From contig CAZUMW010000057.1 in assembly GCA_964621615.1 (NCBI GenBank), forward strand, positions 1 to 26,377: DNA of 26,377 bases, read 5' to 3'. Below are positions 14,685-23,344 of the stretch, one piece after another. This stretch comes from CAZUMW01 sp964621615 (GTDB taxonomy: Bacteria > Desulfobacterota > WTBG01 > CAIYCZ01 > CAIRTM01). A program made the position numbers and the translations under genes. The notes below the pieces were generated by a model that worked only from the letters and a program-made list of their open reading frames with translations, made no database searches and was not told where the DNA came from. Positions within the stretch are counted from its first letter, which is position 1, and every line of letters begins with the position of its first letter.

Positions 14685-15761
14685 TTAAAAATCCGCCAGC
14701 CCGTACTCCTCCATCTGATAGCTGAGCCCTGAAATAAGCTCCCAGCTCTCTCCCCCGTTTTCCGTACGGGCGATCGTGCCCCGGGCTCCGACAATAATAC
14801 CGTGCAGCGGATCCGCAAAATCCGCCTCACGGAGCCAGAATTTTGTCTTTATGGCCTCTTCATCCACAGCCCAGGTCTTTTCCGGAAAAGCCGATGTCAG
14901 ATAGGCTCCCTTATTGCCGACGATCCACCCCCGGTCGCCGGGGCACACTATGGAATACAGCGGCTTGTCCGTTGCAGCAGGCAGGCGGCGCCAGTCCGAG
15001 CCTCCGTTTGCGGTATGAATGACCACACCGTCCATACCGACAATCCAGCCGTTCAATGTATCGGTAAAATATGTTCCGTACAACGCCGGCAGCGGACGCT
15101 GCCAGCCCGTTTTGGTAGGCTCGGGCCGGATCTGTTTGCATTCCTGCGCGGACCAGGTCTCACCCCCATCGGCGGTATGCAGAATAGTGCCGAACTCCCC
15201 GACAACCCATCCGGTCAGGGCGTCTGCAAAAAAAACATCGTTATAAATGGTGTCCTGCTCCTCGATCTGCTGCATCCAGGTTCTACCCCCGTCTGCCGTG
15301 TGAACAATGACGCCGAATTCACCCACCGCCCAGGCTCTTTTTCTGTCCAGGACAAAAAGATCAAGAAGGTTCCGGTCTGTACCGGTGTCCTGTGGGGTCC
15401 ATGTTTTTCCCTGATCGGCGGTATGAACAACCGTGCCCCCGATCCCAGCCGCCCATCCGTGCGCTATATCGCCGAAGTCGATACTGCACAGCAGCTGCTC
15501 TTTTATGCCGCTTGTCTGCTCCTGCCAGGTTGCACCGCCGTCGGTACTGTGAAGTATCGTGCCGTGATTGCCGCATATCCAGGCGTGCCCGGTGTCCACA
15601 AAGGCGATGCTGTGCAGGTTCTCCGTGGTCACAAACCGGAACTCGGGCATTTTTATTCCGGAATGGTCGAATTTACAGCCGGCGGAAAACAACAGCGCCA
15701 CACAGTACAGCACTGCTGCGGCTGATTGTGCATGTACGGCAATGTGTTTCAGTGGTCTCAT
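14685..15761 (-). CDS. YCF48/BNR-type seven-bladed propeller lipoprotein
   Basis: 358 residues. A basic N-terminus and hydrophobic run lead to the lipobox FSAGC with Cys29, so lipidation is likely. Seven copies follow of a blade motif of the type GW.VG..GTI.HTADGG.TW, starting near residues 60, 102, 143, 184, 238, 278 and 321. The sixth (GWIVGNKGAYLTS) and seventh are the most degenerate. Seven blades fit the Ycf48/HCF136 beta-propeller fold. The known plant and cyanobacterial members assist photosystem II assembly; bacterial homologues beside RND, DUF1302 and DUF1329 genes are a recurrent set of unknown exact function. Here it probably scaffolds the envelope complex (inference). The ATG lies six bases after the stop of a possible small gene. 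Confidence 0.88.
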   Translation of the reverse strand: MRPLKHIAVHAQSAAAVLYCVALLFSAGCKFDHSGIKMPEFRFVTTENLHSIAFVDTGHAWICGNHGTILHSTDGGATWQEQTSGIKEQLLCSIDFGDIAHGWAAGIGGTVVHTADQGKTWTPQDTGTDRNLLDLFVLDRKRAWAVGEFGVIVHTADGGRTWMQQIEEQDTIYNDVFFADALTGWVVGEFGTILHTADGGETWSAQECKQIRPEPTKTGWQRPLPALYGTYFTDTLNGWIVGMDGVVIHTANGGSDWRRLPAATDKPLYSIVCPGDRGWIVGNKGAYLTSAFPEKTWAVDEEAIKTKFWLREADFADPLHGIIVGARGTIARTENGGESWELISGLSYQMEEYGLADF

Positions 15762-15767
15762 AAATTG

Positions 15768-15917
15768 TTAACCCCCATCCCGGACAAGCAGGCAGAGATC
15801 AGTCTTTCGGGCAGCCGTCGTAGTCGTTTTCGTTGTCGCAATCGATGCACCAATGATCAGCGAGGCAACCACCATTACGACCACGATTGTGTTTAGTATT
15901 AATTTTTTGCCGCTCAA
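15768..15917 (-). CDS. Possible 49-residue single-helix membrane peptide, TTG start
   Basis: A reading frame opens at TTG (15917) with AAGG 12 bases upstream and stops at 15768, six bases before the YCF48 start. The peptide begins with a Gly-Lys-Lys segment. A strongly hydrophobic stretch follows (LILNTIVVVMVVASLIIGAS), then a Thr-rich and basic tail. That pattern, in a gap otherwise too long for an operon spacer, suggests a small inner-membrane protein coupled to the lipoprotein gene. An in-frame stop upstream rules out a longer version. There is no ATG, so it could be chance; conservation in relatives would decide. Confidence 0.4.
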   Translation of the reverse strand: MSGKKLILNTIVVVMVVASLIIGASIATTKTTTTAARKTDLCLLVRDGG

Positions 15918-15941
15918 TACAAAAAAACACCTTGTAAGATA

Positions 15942-17213
15942 CTAATAGCTTCGCTGTTTCAGGCTTTTGACCTGGAATTTCGTCAAAGGAATATCGATAC
16001 CGATACCTTTTATCTCCCTGTTGCCGGGACTTCCGTGCCGCCGTATAAAATCAAAAATGTGCTCGCCGTTAAAAATAGCTGTTTTCTGGCCGCCGTAGGA
16101 GGGGTATTCGTTGTAAAACATTTCATACATTTTCCACAGCTCGCCCTGACGGTTATACATCACCTTGAAATTCATCTGCCAGGTTTCCGGATCGAGGTAC
16201 CAGATCTGCTTGCTGTAAATGTAGTCCTTGTTTTTATTCACCGCCTCGACGACAAAGTGATTGACCCGCTCCCGCTGTATTCCGGACCAGAACCCCTGCC
16301 CTTTTATTTTTTCAAGGTTTTCAGGATCCTGATGGCGGGCCACCAGCAGCTCTTTTCTCCCCTTAAAGGTGTAAGTATTGTGACCCGGATGCGTATACCA
16401 GCCGTCCTGATCATCATAAATCATATCCGTTCCGTCGATGGTATCGGTTCGCTGGCTTGTTGCATACCGGCGTATCCGCCGGAACATGGCCGTATACACC
16501 CACAAATCGGTTTCACGGTCAAGGTCCTTGTATTTCAGCTCGAGCATCGTGGTATCCACAAAATCGGGGGGGGCAATGTGGCGCTGAAAAAAGGACAGAA
16601 CAATACCGCGCGGATTTTTTTCCTCCGGAATTTTCGGGACCGGCGGCACATCATACCGGCCCATCCACCGCATCTCCCATCTGAGATGCCCTGCATCCCG
16701 TTCATGTTTGGTCCGGCAGTCGACAACCGTTCCCCGGTGGAGCAGATGGTGGCTGTCTCCCTTGGTGTTTGCATCGAAATTCCATGCCATCTGAACGCCG
16801 GATTCCGGCTGCGGGAACGGAATGCCGGCAACATCGCCGTAGCCGACAAGATTCTTCCGCTCGTCGAGCTTGCTTGACAGGGCATATTTCAAAGTCGCCT
16901 GTATCATGCCGTTTGTGGGGTTGTATTGCCGGTAGGGAACTATTTCGAACCACACTGTCTGTGCCCCGAACAGCACGGGATCCTTTATCGCCTTATAAAT
17001 ACCGTCATGGAGATATTCTTTTACGGTATCAACATTTTCAGAGGTGATTTTTTTACCGACCCATGATTTTTCCCAGGCACGGATTTTCTCCAGCTCCGCC
17101 CCCTGATAGCACGGCGTGGGAAAGGTTACTTCACCGGCCGGTGCATATGCATGAATGAACAGCACCAGCGTTAAAAAAACGGTCGTTATGTTCAAACGTT
17201 TTCTGCACTTCAT
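15942..17213 (-). CDS. DUF1329 family periplasmic protein
   Basis: 423 residues. A signal peptide of about 26 residues ends near AYAPAG. The mature protein carries the DUF1329 signature region: a VYTAMFRRIRRY segment, then QRTDTIDGTDMIYDDQDGW and FKGRKELL near residues 245-295, followed by HFVVEAV and a C-terminal half rich in aromatic residues. The family is thought to have a LolB/LolA-like half-barrel that can bind lipophilic molecules in the periplasm (family knowledge, not visible here). AGGAGG lies four bases before the ATG. DUF1329 and DUF1302 genes are commonly adjacent, as here. Confidence 0.88.
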   Translation of the reverse strand: MKCRKRLNITTVFLTLVLFIHAYAPAGEVTFPTPCYQGAELEKIRAWEKSWVGKKITSENVDTVKEYLHDGIYKAIKDPVLFGAQTVWFEIVPYRQYNPTNGMIQATLKYALSSKLDERKNLVGYGDVAGIPFPQPESGVQMAWNFDANTKGDSHHLLHRGTVVDCRTKHERDAGHLRWEMRWMGRYDVPPVPKIPEEKNPRGIVLSFFQRHIAPPDFVDTTMLELKYKDLDRETDLWVYTAMFRRIRRYATSQRTDTIDGTDMIYDDQDGWYTHPGHNTYTFKGRKELLVARHQDPENLEKIKGQGFWSGIQRERVNHFVVEAVNKNKDYIYSKQIWYLDPETWQMNFKVMYNRQGELWKMYEMFYNEYPSYGGQKTAIFNGEHIFDFIRRHGSPGNREIKGIGIDIPLTKFQVKSLKQRSY

Positions 17214-17319
17214 AATGCCTCCTGTCGTTTATCGGCTTATTGAAACACTATAACATTACAGGCATCGATACCGATCCCGGTATGATCAGCAGTAAGAGAC
17301 GGATTTTTTTACTGAACCG

Positions 17320-18948
17320 TCAAAATTCATACCCGATCCTGAAATAGATAAAATCCATGTCCTCTGCGTAGGCTTCTTTGGAGTCGTAGGGCTCTCTTGC
17401 AAAAAACCACAGAAATCCCCCTTCATAGCGCATGTGCTGTCCCGGCGTGTAACGCAGGGAGAATGCACCGTACCCCCAGTTCCTGGTGTTGTACAGCATG
17501 CGGACCACCGGCCACAGCTCGCTGTGCCACAGCTTGGTCCGCAGCGTCATGGTGAAATTGATCTGGGAGCGGTCATTATACCCGAAGGTGCGGCGGATTC
17601 TGTTAACGTTTCCCATCCGCCACTGACCGAACCATCCCAGCGACAGATCGAGCACACCGCTTGATCCCCACCGCTGCGACAGCCACGGCCATTTGACAGG
17701 CCGGTCCAGCGTCACACCTATATTTATCTGGTCCCGCTCGGTGTTGCCGGTAATAACTTTCTGGTAGCTGGGGCTGTTGTCGATATGGTCAGGATAGGTC
17801 GTGTTTTCCGGAAGGCCGATTTCATAGGATATTTCCCCGCGCAGCACTCCCTCGAGTGCGGGCACATAGGTCTGGCAGCTTGCCCCCACCGCATCGAAAA
17901 ACCGGTATTCCCAGAAATCGGTGTTCGGCCGGGGCGGCAGCGGAAGCCCCATCACGCGGCTGGGAAATGCAACCCGGTTCAAATAGCCGTTTAACGTATT
18001 CGGGTTGAGATTGAGCGTGCTCGGTCTTCCCAGGGTATCGGTCCGGGCCACCGGTGTGGTGTTCATCCCGTGGTACCAGCTCACGGTCCAGTCAAGCACA
18101 TATATTTCATTAAACAGAGAGACCTCGGAATTGCCCCGCACCCGTAAAGCCCATTGCGAATTGCTCAAGGTAAAAGCCGGGCGCGAGTGATGAAACATCC
18201 AGTTGATTGCGGCGCTCTGTCCGAACGGGCGGGGCCGAAGCCGTTCGGGTCCCTGGGGTGCCGGGATGGACCCCATGCTGGTACCCTCCATGGGGGTTCT
18301 CACCTGCTCGAAATCACCGGGAATCCAGATCCATTCAAAAACCAGCTGGCCGGGAAGGGTCGAGTTGTAAAATCCCCGCATCATCCACAGCCCTATTTTC
18401 ATTTCATCCCAGGGGTCGATACCCGGGGTGGTATAGCGCAGATCAAGCGGGTTGATGCGGTCGATGGTGCGTACCATCTCCACTTCGCTCCAGAAAACGA
18501 TCTGCTTTCCCAGCCGGATGTTCCATTTGCCGAAGTAAATATCGGCATAGAGCTCGTTTATCCAGTCATCCTGGTCATAGAAGGGTCCCTGATAGCGCTT
18601 GTGGTTGAATGTCGGGATGCTTCGCTTGTATTCCTCGTCAAAATCGGGGACAGAGTCGTGCCACCACTGAAAGAAGCCGAATACATTTGCGATGCAGCTC
18701 GGGTTATCTACCGCCTTGTAGAGCAGCTCGAGGGTGGCCTTTGTTTTCATGAGCCCGAATTCGGTATCCCGGTACTGCCGCTCCTGACGGGGAAGGTCCG
18801 TTCGGTAGATCATAAATTCATAAACGCTGCCCTTTATCCGAAGATCTTTGTCTAGAAGATAAAACGCCCCCCGGGAAGTATCCGGCACACACAGCACCAG
18901 AGCCGCCGCGAGTGCTGCACATACCGCAATACTGCCTGTAATTTTCAT
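17320..18948 (-). CDS. DUF1302 family outer-membrane beta-barrel protein
   Basis: 542 residues. The signal peptide covers about residues 1-27 (hydrophobic run, then TSRGAF). The DUF1302 hallmark is NIRLGKQIVFWSEVEMVRT followed by INPLDLRY near residues 140-180, with alternating beta-strand patterns throughout and a final aromatic residue (RIGYEF) typical of BamA-inserted barrels. The family is porin-like and tied in several proteobacteria to growth on hydrophobic substrates such as terpenes, steroids or aromatics. The role here would be passage of a lipophilic compound through the outer membrane. A G-rich Shine-Dalgarno precedes the ATG. The 102-bp gap to the RND gene contains a possible weak promoter (TTGAAA, 18 nt, TATTCA), which I do not call separately. 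Confidence 0.88.
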   Translation of the reverse strand: MKITGSIAVCAALAAALVLCVPDTSRGAFYLLDKDLRIKGSVYEFMIYRTDLPRQERQYRDTEFGLMKTKATLELLYKAVDNPSCIANVFGFFQWWHDSVPDFDEEYKRSIPTFNHKRYQGPFYDQDDWINELYADIYFGKWNIRLGKQIVFWSEVEMVRTIDRINPLDLRYTTPGIDPWDEMKIGLWMMRGFYNSTLPGQLVFEWIWIPGDFEQVRTPMEGTSMGSIPAPQGPERLRPRPFGQSAAINWMFHHSRPAFTLSNSQWALRVRGNSEVSLFNEIYVLDWTVSWYHGMNTTPVARTDTLGRPSTLNLNPNTLNGYLNRVAFPSRVMGLPLPPRPNTDFWEYRFFDAVGASCQTYVPALEGVLRGEISYEIGLPENTTYPDHIDNSPSYQKVITGNTERDQINIGVTLDRPVKWPWLSQRWGSSGVLDLSLGWFGQWRMGNVNRIRRTFGYNDRSQINFTMTLRTKLWHSELWPVVRMLYNTRNWGYGAFSLRYTPGQHMRYEGGFLWFFAREPYDSKEAYAEDMDFIYFRIGYEF

Positions 18949-19050
18949 ACCCCCCCCTTTTTCATATATGAATAGAACTGTTTCAGATGCCGTTTCAAAA
19001 CACCCCTGGTACAGTTATGGTATTAAACATTTTTCTACTCATTAATACCT

Positions 19051-21441
19051 CTAATTTCGTTGTGAAGATTGCGTTCCGGACTCGGCACCGCTTTGTGCAG
19101 CTTCCGGAGCCGGCCGCAAAAATTTCGGCTTAAAAATGCACAGAAGCGTCGGCACAAGGAATATTGCTCCCACCATATTAAGCAAAAGAAGCACCGCAAG
19201 CAGGACGCCCATTTCCGCCTGGAATTTCAGCGCGGAGAAAATCCATAGAATCAGACCGATCGTAAGCGTTGTGGCAATCATAACGATCGTTTTGCCGCTG
19301 GTCTGGAGTGTGGCGGCGATGGCCTCCTGCAGTGACAGGCCTTTAGCACACTCTTCACGAAGCCGGCTCATGAGATAAATACCGTAATCGACACCGAGGC
19401 CGATCCCGATCGATGCAACCGGATAGGTATTGACCGTCAGGCCGATATGGTAGGCGCCCATGAGCGCAAAGGTTATGATATTGGAAATAGCAAGCGGAAT
19501 AACTAATATAATACCGGCTACAACAGAGCGAAAGTACATCATGCAGAACAGCGCGATTCCCCCAAGGGCAAGCAGCAGATTCCACATCTGTGAATCGGCT
19601 ATCATGTCGCGCACCGCAGCCTGCACCCCGACAGCGCCGCCCGCCAGCAGATAGCTCCCTCCGGGCGGGCCGGGCGTTTTTTCGAGATACGCGGTGATGT
19701 GCTCCATTACGCTTTCGATCGTGGTGGGCATTTTATCCCGGCAGTAAATAACGATATTGGCGTATTTCTCCTGCATATCAACAAAGCGGTCCCACGTTCC
19801 CGGCTCGCCGGTGTACAGGAGTTTTCTCGCGCAGAAACTGAGCACCCGGTCCCGGCGCGACAGGTGACACCACTGCGGGTCGTCCTCATATGAGGTCATG
19901 AGAAACCCCGGCAGCGGATTAACAATGGATGCCGTAAAAAGAATGCGCTCATGTTTGTTAAGATAGCGCTGAAAGCGGTTCAGCTCCCGCAGCGTCTCGC
20001 CGCGGGAGACCCAACCGCCCTCCCCCTCACCTGCTGCCGCAACCACATACAGCGGATTGAGCAGCGGAATGCTGAACGTTATGCGGAACGCATCCTTGTT
20101 GTAACGGTGAAACGGCCACAGTATAGACGATCCCGGCATGAAATCCCCGATGCGGATCTGCAGGGCATAATTCAGTCCTATGCATACAATGACAACAACG
20201 GCTGCGCTGATATACCACTTTCCCCTGCCGGGAATCCACCGGCCGCACGCGCCAAGAAACCGGGAGCGGTAATCCGTTTTCATCCGGCTGTAACTATTGT
20301 CGAAACGGTTTTTAAGCCGTCTGGTTTCCGGCGTATAGGACAGAAGCAGCGGCGTCATAATAAGCGATAATATGACAATGGTCACCACACACCAGAAAAC
20401 CGACACGATCGACATATGCATCAGCAGCGGTATGCCTGAGATAGCCACCAGCGCAATACCGAGCGCATCGGTAACCACGCCGGTGAGGCCGGGCAGAAAC
20501 ATGGTTTCGACGGTTCGCTCTGAAGCCCGCTCTATATCGCGAAGCGCGTTATATTCCTCCAGGAACCTGCTTATGCACTGCATCGAGTGCGGCAGGGTCA
20601 TAAGGGACATGAGAAACGGCAGCACCAGTATGAGGGGATCGAGGTTAAATCCCATGAACCCCATAAAGCCCAGCCCCCAGACGGCACTGACAACAGCGGT
20701 CAGGATGGGAATCAGAACGGCCCGCACACTGCGGTAATAAAGGAAAAGCATACACATAATGGCAAGTACGGTGCCGCAGATAAGCAGCAGCACATGCCGG
20801 GTATGATAATAGATATAGCCGATGTGCATGGGCTCGCCGGCAATGCTGATTATATGGTTTTCATCTTCGGTTTTTGTCCGAATTCTCTGCAGCTGGTTGA
20901 ATATTGCCCGGTAGTCGACATTCTGTTCAAAAAAATCGACCATGATCCTGGTCTTTTTACTGTCATAGGATACAAAGTTGCCGTAATAGCGTGAGTTGCT
21001 GTAAATCTTGTCGCGCAGCTCCTGCATCTCTTTTTCCGTCTGGGGAACATCGGGAAACATGAGCGGCGTGATTTCCATCGTGCCGGAAGAAAACTTGAAG
21101 TCTTTCATTTTCGAGACGGCGATGGACCGTATTTTATACGGGTCGACACCGGGGATTTCCTCTACCTCACGCGTGATCCATTTCACCTTTTCAAGCGTCT
21201 CCCGGTTGAAGATATCGCCCTGCCGGACCTGCACCATGATTATCACCTGGTTGGCGCCGCCGAAAATGTTGCGTATTTTATTGTGGACCTTAATGAAGGG
21301 GTGCTGCTGGGGCAGAAGGTCGTTGAAGTAGGTTTCAACGGTGAGGCGGGACATGCCGTACAGCGAAACGATCGTAGCGGCCGCAATGCACATCAGCACC
21401 AGTGTACGAAATCGGATGATGATATCAGCGAATCGTTTCAT
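19051..21441 (-). CDS. RND superfamily transporter, MMPL/HAE type
   Basis: 796 residues from the ATG at 21441 (AAGGA eight bases upstream); a GTG at 21483 would add 14 unlikely residues. The topology is duplicated: one N-terminal helix, a periplasmic loop to about residue 210, five helices to about 395, then a second helix near 430, a loop to about 630, and five more helices. RND hallmarks are visible: GFNLDPLILVLPFLM in the first half and TVNTYPVASIGIGLGVDYGIYLMSR in the second. These are the SSD-like helix-4 segments, and the Asp in GVDYGIY is the proton-relay candidate. The length suits a MMPL/HpnN-like transporter of lipids or other hydrophobic molecules, not a tripartite drug pump (about 1,040 residues). 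It is the first gene behind the candidate regulated promoter. Confidence 0.9.
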   Translation of the reverse strand: MKRFADIIIRFRTLVLMCIAAATIVSLYGMSRLTVETYFNDLLPQQHPFIKVHNKIRNIFGGANQVIIMVQVRQGDIFNRETLEKVKWITREVEEIPGVDPYKIRSIAVSKMKDFKFSSGTMEITPLMFPDVPQTEKEMQELRDKIYSNSRYYGNFVSYDSKKTRIMVDFFEQNVDYRAIFNQLQRIRTKTEDENHIISIAGEPMHIGYIYYHTRHVLLLICGTVLAIMCMLFLYYRSVRAVLIPILTAVVSAVWGLGFMGFMGFNLDPLILVLPFLMSLMTLPHSMQCISRFLEEYNALRDIERASERTVETMFLPGLTGVVTDALGIALVAISGIPLLMHMSIVSVFWCVVTIVILSLIMTPLLLSYTPETRRLKNRFDNSYSRMKTDYRSRFLGACGRWIPGRGKWYISAAVVVIVCIGLNYALQIRIGDFMPGSSILWPFHRYNKDAFRITFSIPLLNPLYVVAAAGEGEGGWVSRGETLRELNRFQRYLNKHERILFTASIVNPLPGFLMTSYEDDPQWCHLSRRDRVLSFCARKLLYTGEPGTWDRFVDMQEKYANIVIYCRDKMPTTIESVMEHITAYLEKTPGPPGGSYLLAGGAVGVQAAVRDMIADSQMWNLLLALGGIALFCMMYFRSVVAGIILVIPLAISNIITFALMGAYHIGLTVNTYPVASIGIGLGVDYGIYLMSRLREECAKGLSLQEAIAATLQTSGKTIVMIATTLTIGLILWIFSALKFQAEMGVLLAVLLLLNMVGAIFLVPTLLCIFKPKFLRPAPEAAQSGAESGTQSSQRN

Positions 21442-21653
21442 CGAATTTTTCCTTTTGAGCTGATCGCGGCGGGCCGCAGACACTGAAAAGGCGTTGCTTA
21501 TCGTATAGTAGCAGCAAGGTGCGTCATCAGAGTGACGCCGGCGCTGCGGATAAATTCAGCCAGAAACGATAAAACGCGGCAACATTTTCAAGCACGGTAA
21601 GCGGCTCAGAGATGGGCCAGGTGCAGAGCACACACAGAAGCAAGGTGTGATAA

Positions 21654-21703
21654 TCAAACAATTTGATCGTCAAACAGTTTGAGTGTCAAATTAGAACATT
21701 TGA
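21654..21703. promoter_or_regulatory. Operator-like array of TCAAA/TTTGA half-sites
   Basis: Six alternating half-sites occur in 50 bp: TCAAA (21654), TTTGA (21662), TCAAA (21670), TTTGA (21678), TCAAA (21686) and TTTGA (21699). The first five start exactly 8 bp apart with 3-nt spacers; the last gap is 8 nt. Every neighbouring pair is an inverted repeat. The array lies 213-262 bp upstream of the RND start and covers the -10 region and initial transcribed part of the predicted promoter. This is what cooperative binding of a dimeric regulator, such as the MarR protein encoded at 5982-6482, would look like; the link to that protein is inference. Confidence 0.6.
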
Positions 21704-21716
21704 GGGGGGCTGTCAA
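21688..21716 (-). promoter_or_regulatory. Predicted sigma-70-type promoter for the RND-led operon
   Basis: On the minus strand, consensus TTGACA (21716-21711) is followed by a 17-nt spacer and TAATTT (21693-21688). The -35 box is perfect and the -10 box is weak (T, A and final T match). The last half-site pair straddles the -10 box, consistent with repression. A second TTGACA with a 17-nt spacer to TCAAAT occurs inside the array. The untranslated leader to the RND start would be about 240 nt. Confidence 0.5.
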
Positions 21717-21805
21717 GACTTTTATTGAGGGGCACCGGGGGGGATTGCGCAAGGCCCATCATCTCTTCGTTGGCGGAGGGGTGCGAACTGAAAAAAGCTT
21801 TTGTC

Positions 21806-21828
21806 ATGCCACGATTTATTCGGGGCAT
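21806..21828. repeat. Short imperfect hairpin repeat
   Basis: ATGCC...GGCAT arms with near-complementary CGATTTATTCG between them. It sits in the 600-bp gap between the RND and aminotransferase genes. Apart from the operator array and the repeats listed here, I see nothing in that gap. Confidence 0.45.
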
Positions 21829-21897
21829 CCAGGAATAATAGACGATGTTATTGTGACAAAGCGGGGGGGTATATACACAAATTCCATCATCTTTCGT

Positions 21898-22019
21898 CAG
21901 CGTGTCCGCCGCAATTCACCGTGCCCCCCTCCGGAACCGGTGGACACATCCGTGTCCCACCCTACCCGGTTATTCATCATCCATCGCCGTAGGGCGGACA
22001 AAGCGGCAGCGTGTCCGCC
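21898..22019. repeat. Composite repeat downstream of the aminotransferase gene
   Basis: The block is bounded by a 13-bp direct repeat, CAGCGTGTCCGCC, at 21898-21910 and 22007-22019. Inside are two hairpins: GGACAC/GTGTCC at 21942-21957 and GGCGGACA/TGTCCGCC at 21993-22019. The second is a one-base variant of the REP-like hairpin family elsewhere in the window. It begins 24 bp after the aminotransferase stop and could act as its 3' stem-loop. Confidence 0.6.
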
Positions 22020-22042
22020 AATAATTTCACACCCGTGTTTCT

Positions 22043-23344
22043 TTATGCCGAACCGAGGTATGTATGTATGCTTTCTGCAATGGTGTTCCAGCTCCACATC
22101 GCTTTGTCCTCATCGGTTTCAAGCATGGTTATCCTGAAGCCTTTTCGCTGACAGCAGAACCCGGTAAGGGGTACGACGCAGATGCCGGTTGCCCCAAGGA
22201 GATAATACACAAATCGCTTGTCCACTTCCACGTTCTTTATTTTCTCCTCGATGATGTCCTTTGCAGCCTGATTGGAAATTTCAAGATACTGCCGCTCGTT
22301 TAAAACATCATCATCAAACAGCACGGTCATATAAAACGCCCCGCGCGGCCTGATCACCCGGATGCCCTCGACAGCGGACAGTACGCTGTAGGCGTTATTA
22401 ATGCGCCTCTCAAACATTTCGCTTCTGCGCTTCAGGTGATCCGGATAGCGGGCATCGCCCATGATGCGCGGAATGGCATACTGGGGCAGGCTTGTGGAGC
22501 ACACCTCGAGCATTTTTGCATTTATGAGGCTCCGAATATACTGCCTGAACATGGGGTGCTTGTCCTGGTTGTACACTTCGACCCATCCACACCGGGATCC
22601 CGGCCAGGGGAACTCTTTTGATATCCCCCGCAGGGCCATGCCGGGCCGATCCCCGACGATCTCGGCCAGGCTGGCGGTTTTTGCACCGTTATATATTATA
22701 TTGGCATATATCTCGTCAAAAATAACGATGACCCGGTGATCGCGGGCGATGTCCATCATACCCTCGAGTACCGGCAGGGGATACACTGCACCGGTGGGGT
22801 TGTCCGGGTTGATGACGAGCATCCCGGAAATAGAGTCATTGTATTTAATTTTGTTCTCCAGGTCCCAGAGATCCGGCATCCAGTTGTTGTGCGGATCGAG
22901 CTCATAGGTAAGATGCTCATAACCCGAATGGGCCGCTTCGGCCGATGAGTGCGTCGAGTATGCAGGCGACGGGCCGATCACCCGGGCCTCGCGCTTCATG
23001 AAGCCGAATATGCGGGCAACCGCATCACCGAGTCCGTTAAAAAAGATGACATCGTCCCTGCCGATCTGACAGCCGCCGCGCCGGTTGACCATATCGGCGA
23101 TAAACTCTCTTGTTTCGGGTACGCCCTGCGTATCGGCATACCCGTAGGCAATGTCATCACGGGCGATTTCGCTCACGATCTCTTTCATCCAGTCGGGAAG
23201 CTTTTCGCCCTTTTGAATGGGGTCCCCGATATTTTCCCACGTGATCTTCACACCGGCATCCTCGAGCTGCCTGGCAACCGCGACAATGCCCCTGATTTCA
23301 TAGGTAAGCTGGTCAGCACCCTCGTGCACAAGCTGACGTCTCAT
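22043..23344 (-). CDS. Class I/II PLP-dependent aminotransferase
   Basis: 433 residues, fold-type I. Landmarks: DDIAYGYADTQGVPETRE near 63-80 (N-terminal Y..T.G..E.R), NPDNPTG at 179-185 (Asn for PLP), DEIYA at 210-214 (Asp and Tyr contacts), and GISKEFPWPGSR, in which Lys243 is the Schiff-base lysine and the Arg binds phosphate. The FRITM near the C-terminus holds the Arg that binds the substrate carboxylate. Such proteins are aspartate/alanine-type transaminases; the exact amino acid cannot be assigned. GGAG lies six bases before the ATG. It is separated from the flavoprotein locus by about 600 bp with a promoter, so it is probably an independent housekeeping gene. Confidence 0.9.
   Translation of the reverse strand: MRRQLVHEGADQLTYEIRGIVAVARQLEDAGVKITWENIGDPIQKGEKLPDWMKEIVSEIARDDIAYGYADTQGVPETREFIADMVNRRGGCQIGRDDVIFFNGLGDAVARIFGFMKREARVIGPSPAYSTHSSAEAAHSGYEHLTYELDPHNNWMPDLWDLENKIKYNDSISGMLVINPDNPTGAVYPLPVLEGMMDIARDHRVIVIFDEIYANIIYNGAKTASLAEIVGDRPGMALRGISKEFPWPGSRCGWVEVYNQDKHPMFRQYIRSLINAKMLEVCSTSLPQYAIPRIMGDARYPDHLKRRSEMFERRINNAYSVLSAVEGIRVIRPRGAFYMTVLFDDDVLNERQYLEISNQAAKDIIEEKIKNVEVDKRFVYYLLGATGICVVPLTGFCCQRKGFRITMLETDEDKAMWSWNTIAESIHTYLGSA

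Noticed and set aside
14802..15725. 307-codon plus-strand open frame
   Set aside because: It is antisense to the YCF48 gene, whose seven blade motifs and lipobox are clear. The antisense product has no motif or ribosome-binding site.
16035..16877. 280-codon plus-strand open frame
   Set aside because: It mirrors the DUF1329 gene on the minus strand; only the minus-strand protein has a signal peptide and family signature.
18154..18855. 233-codon plus-strand open frame
   Set aside because: Antisense shadow of the DUF1302 barrel gene.
22043..23344. Aminotransferase as part of the flavoprotein pathway
   Set aside because: It is separated by about 600 bp containing a promoter and repeats, and nothing else in the locus suggests amino-group chemistry.
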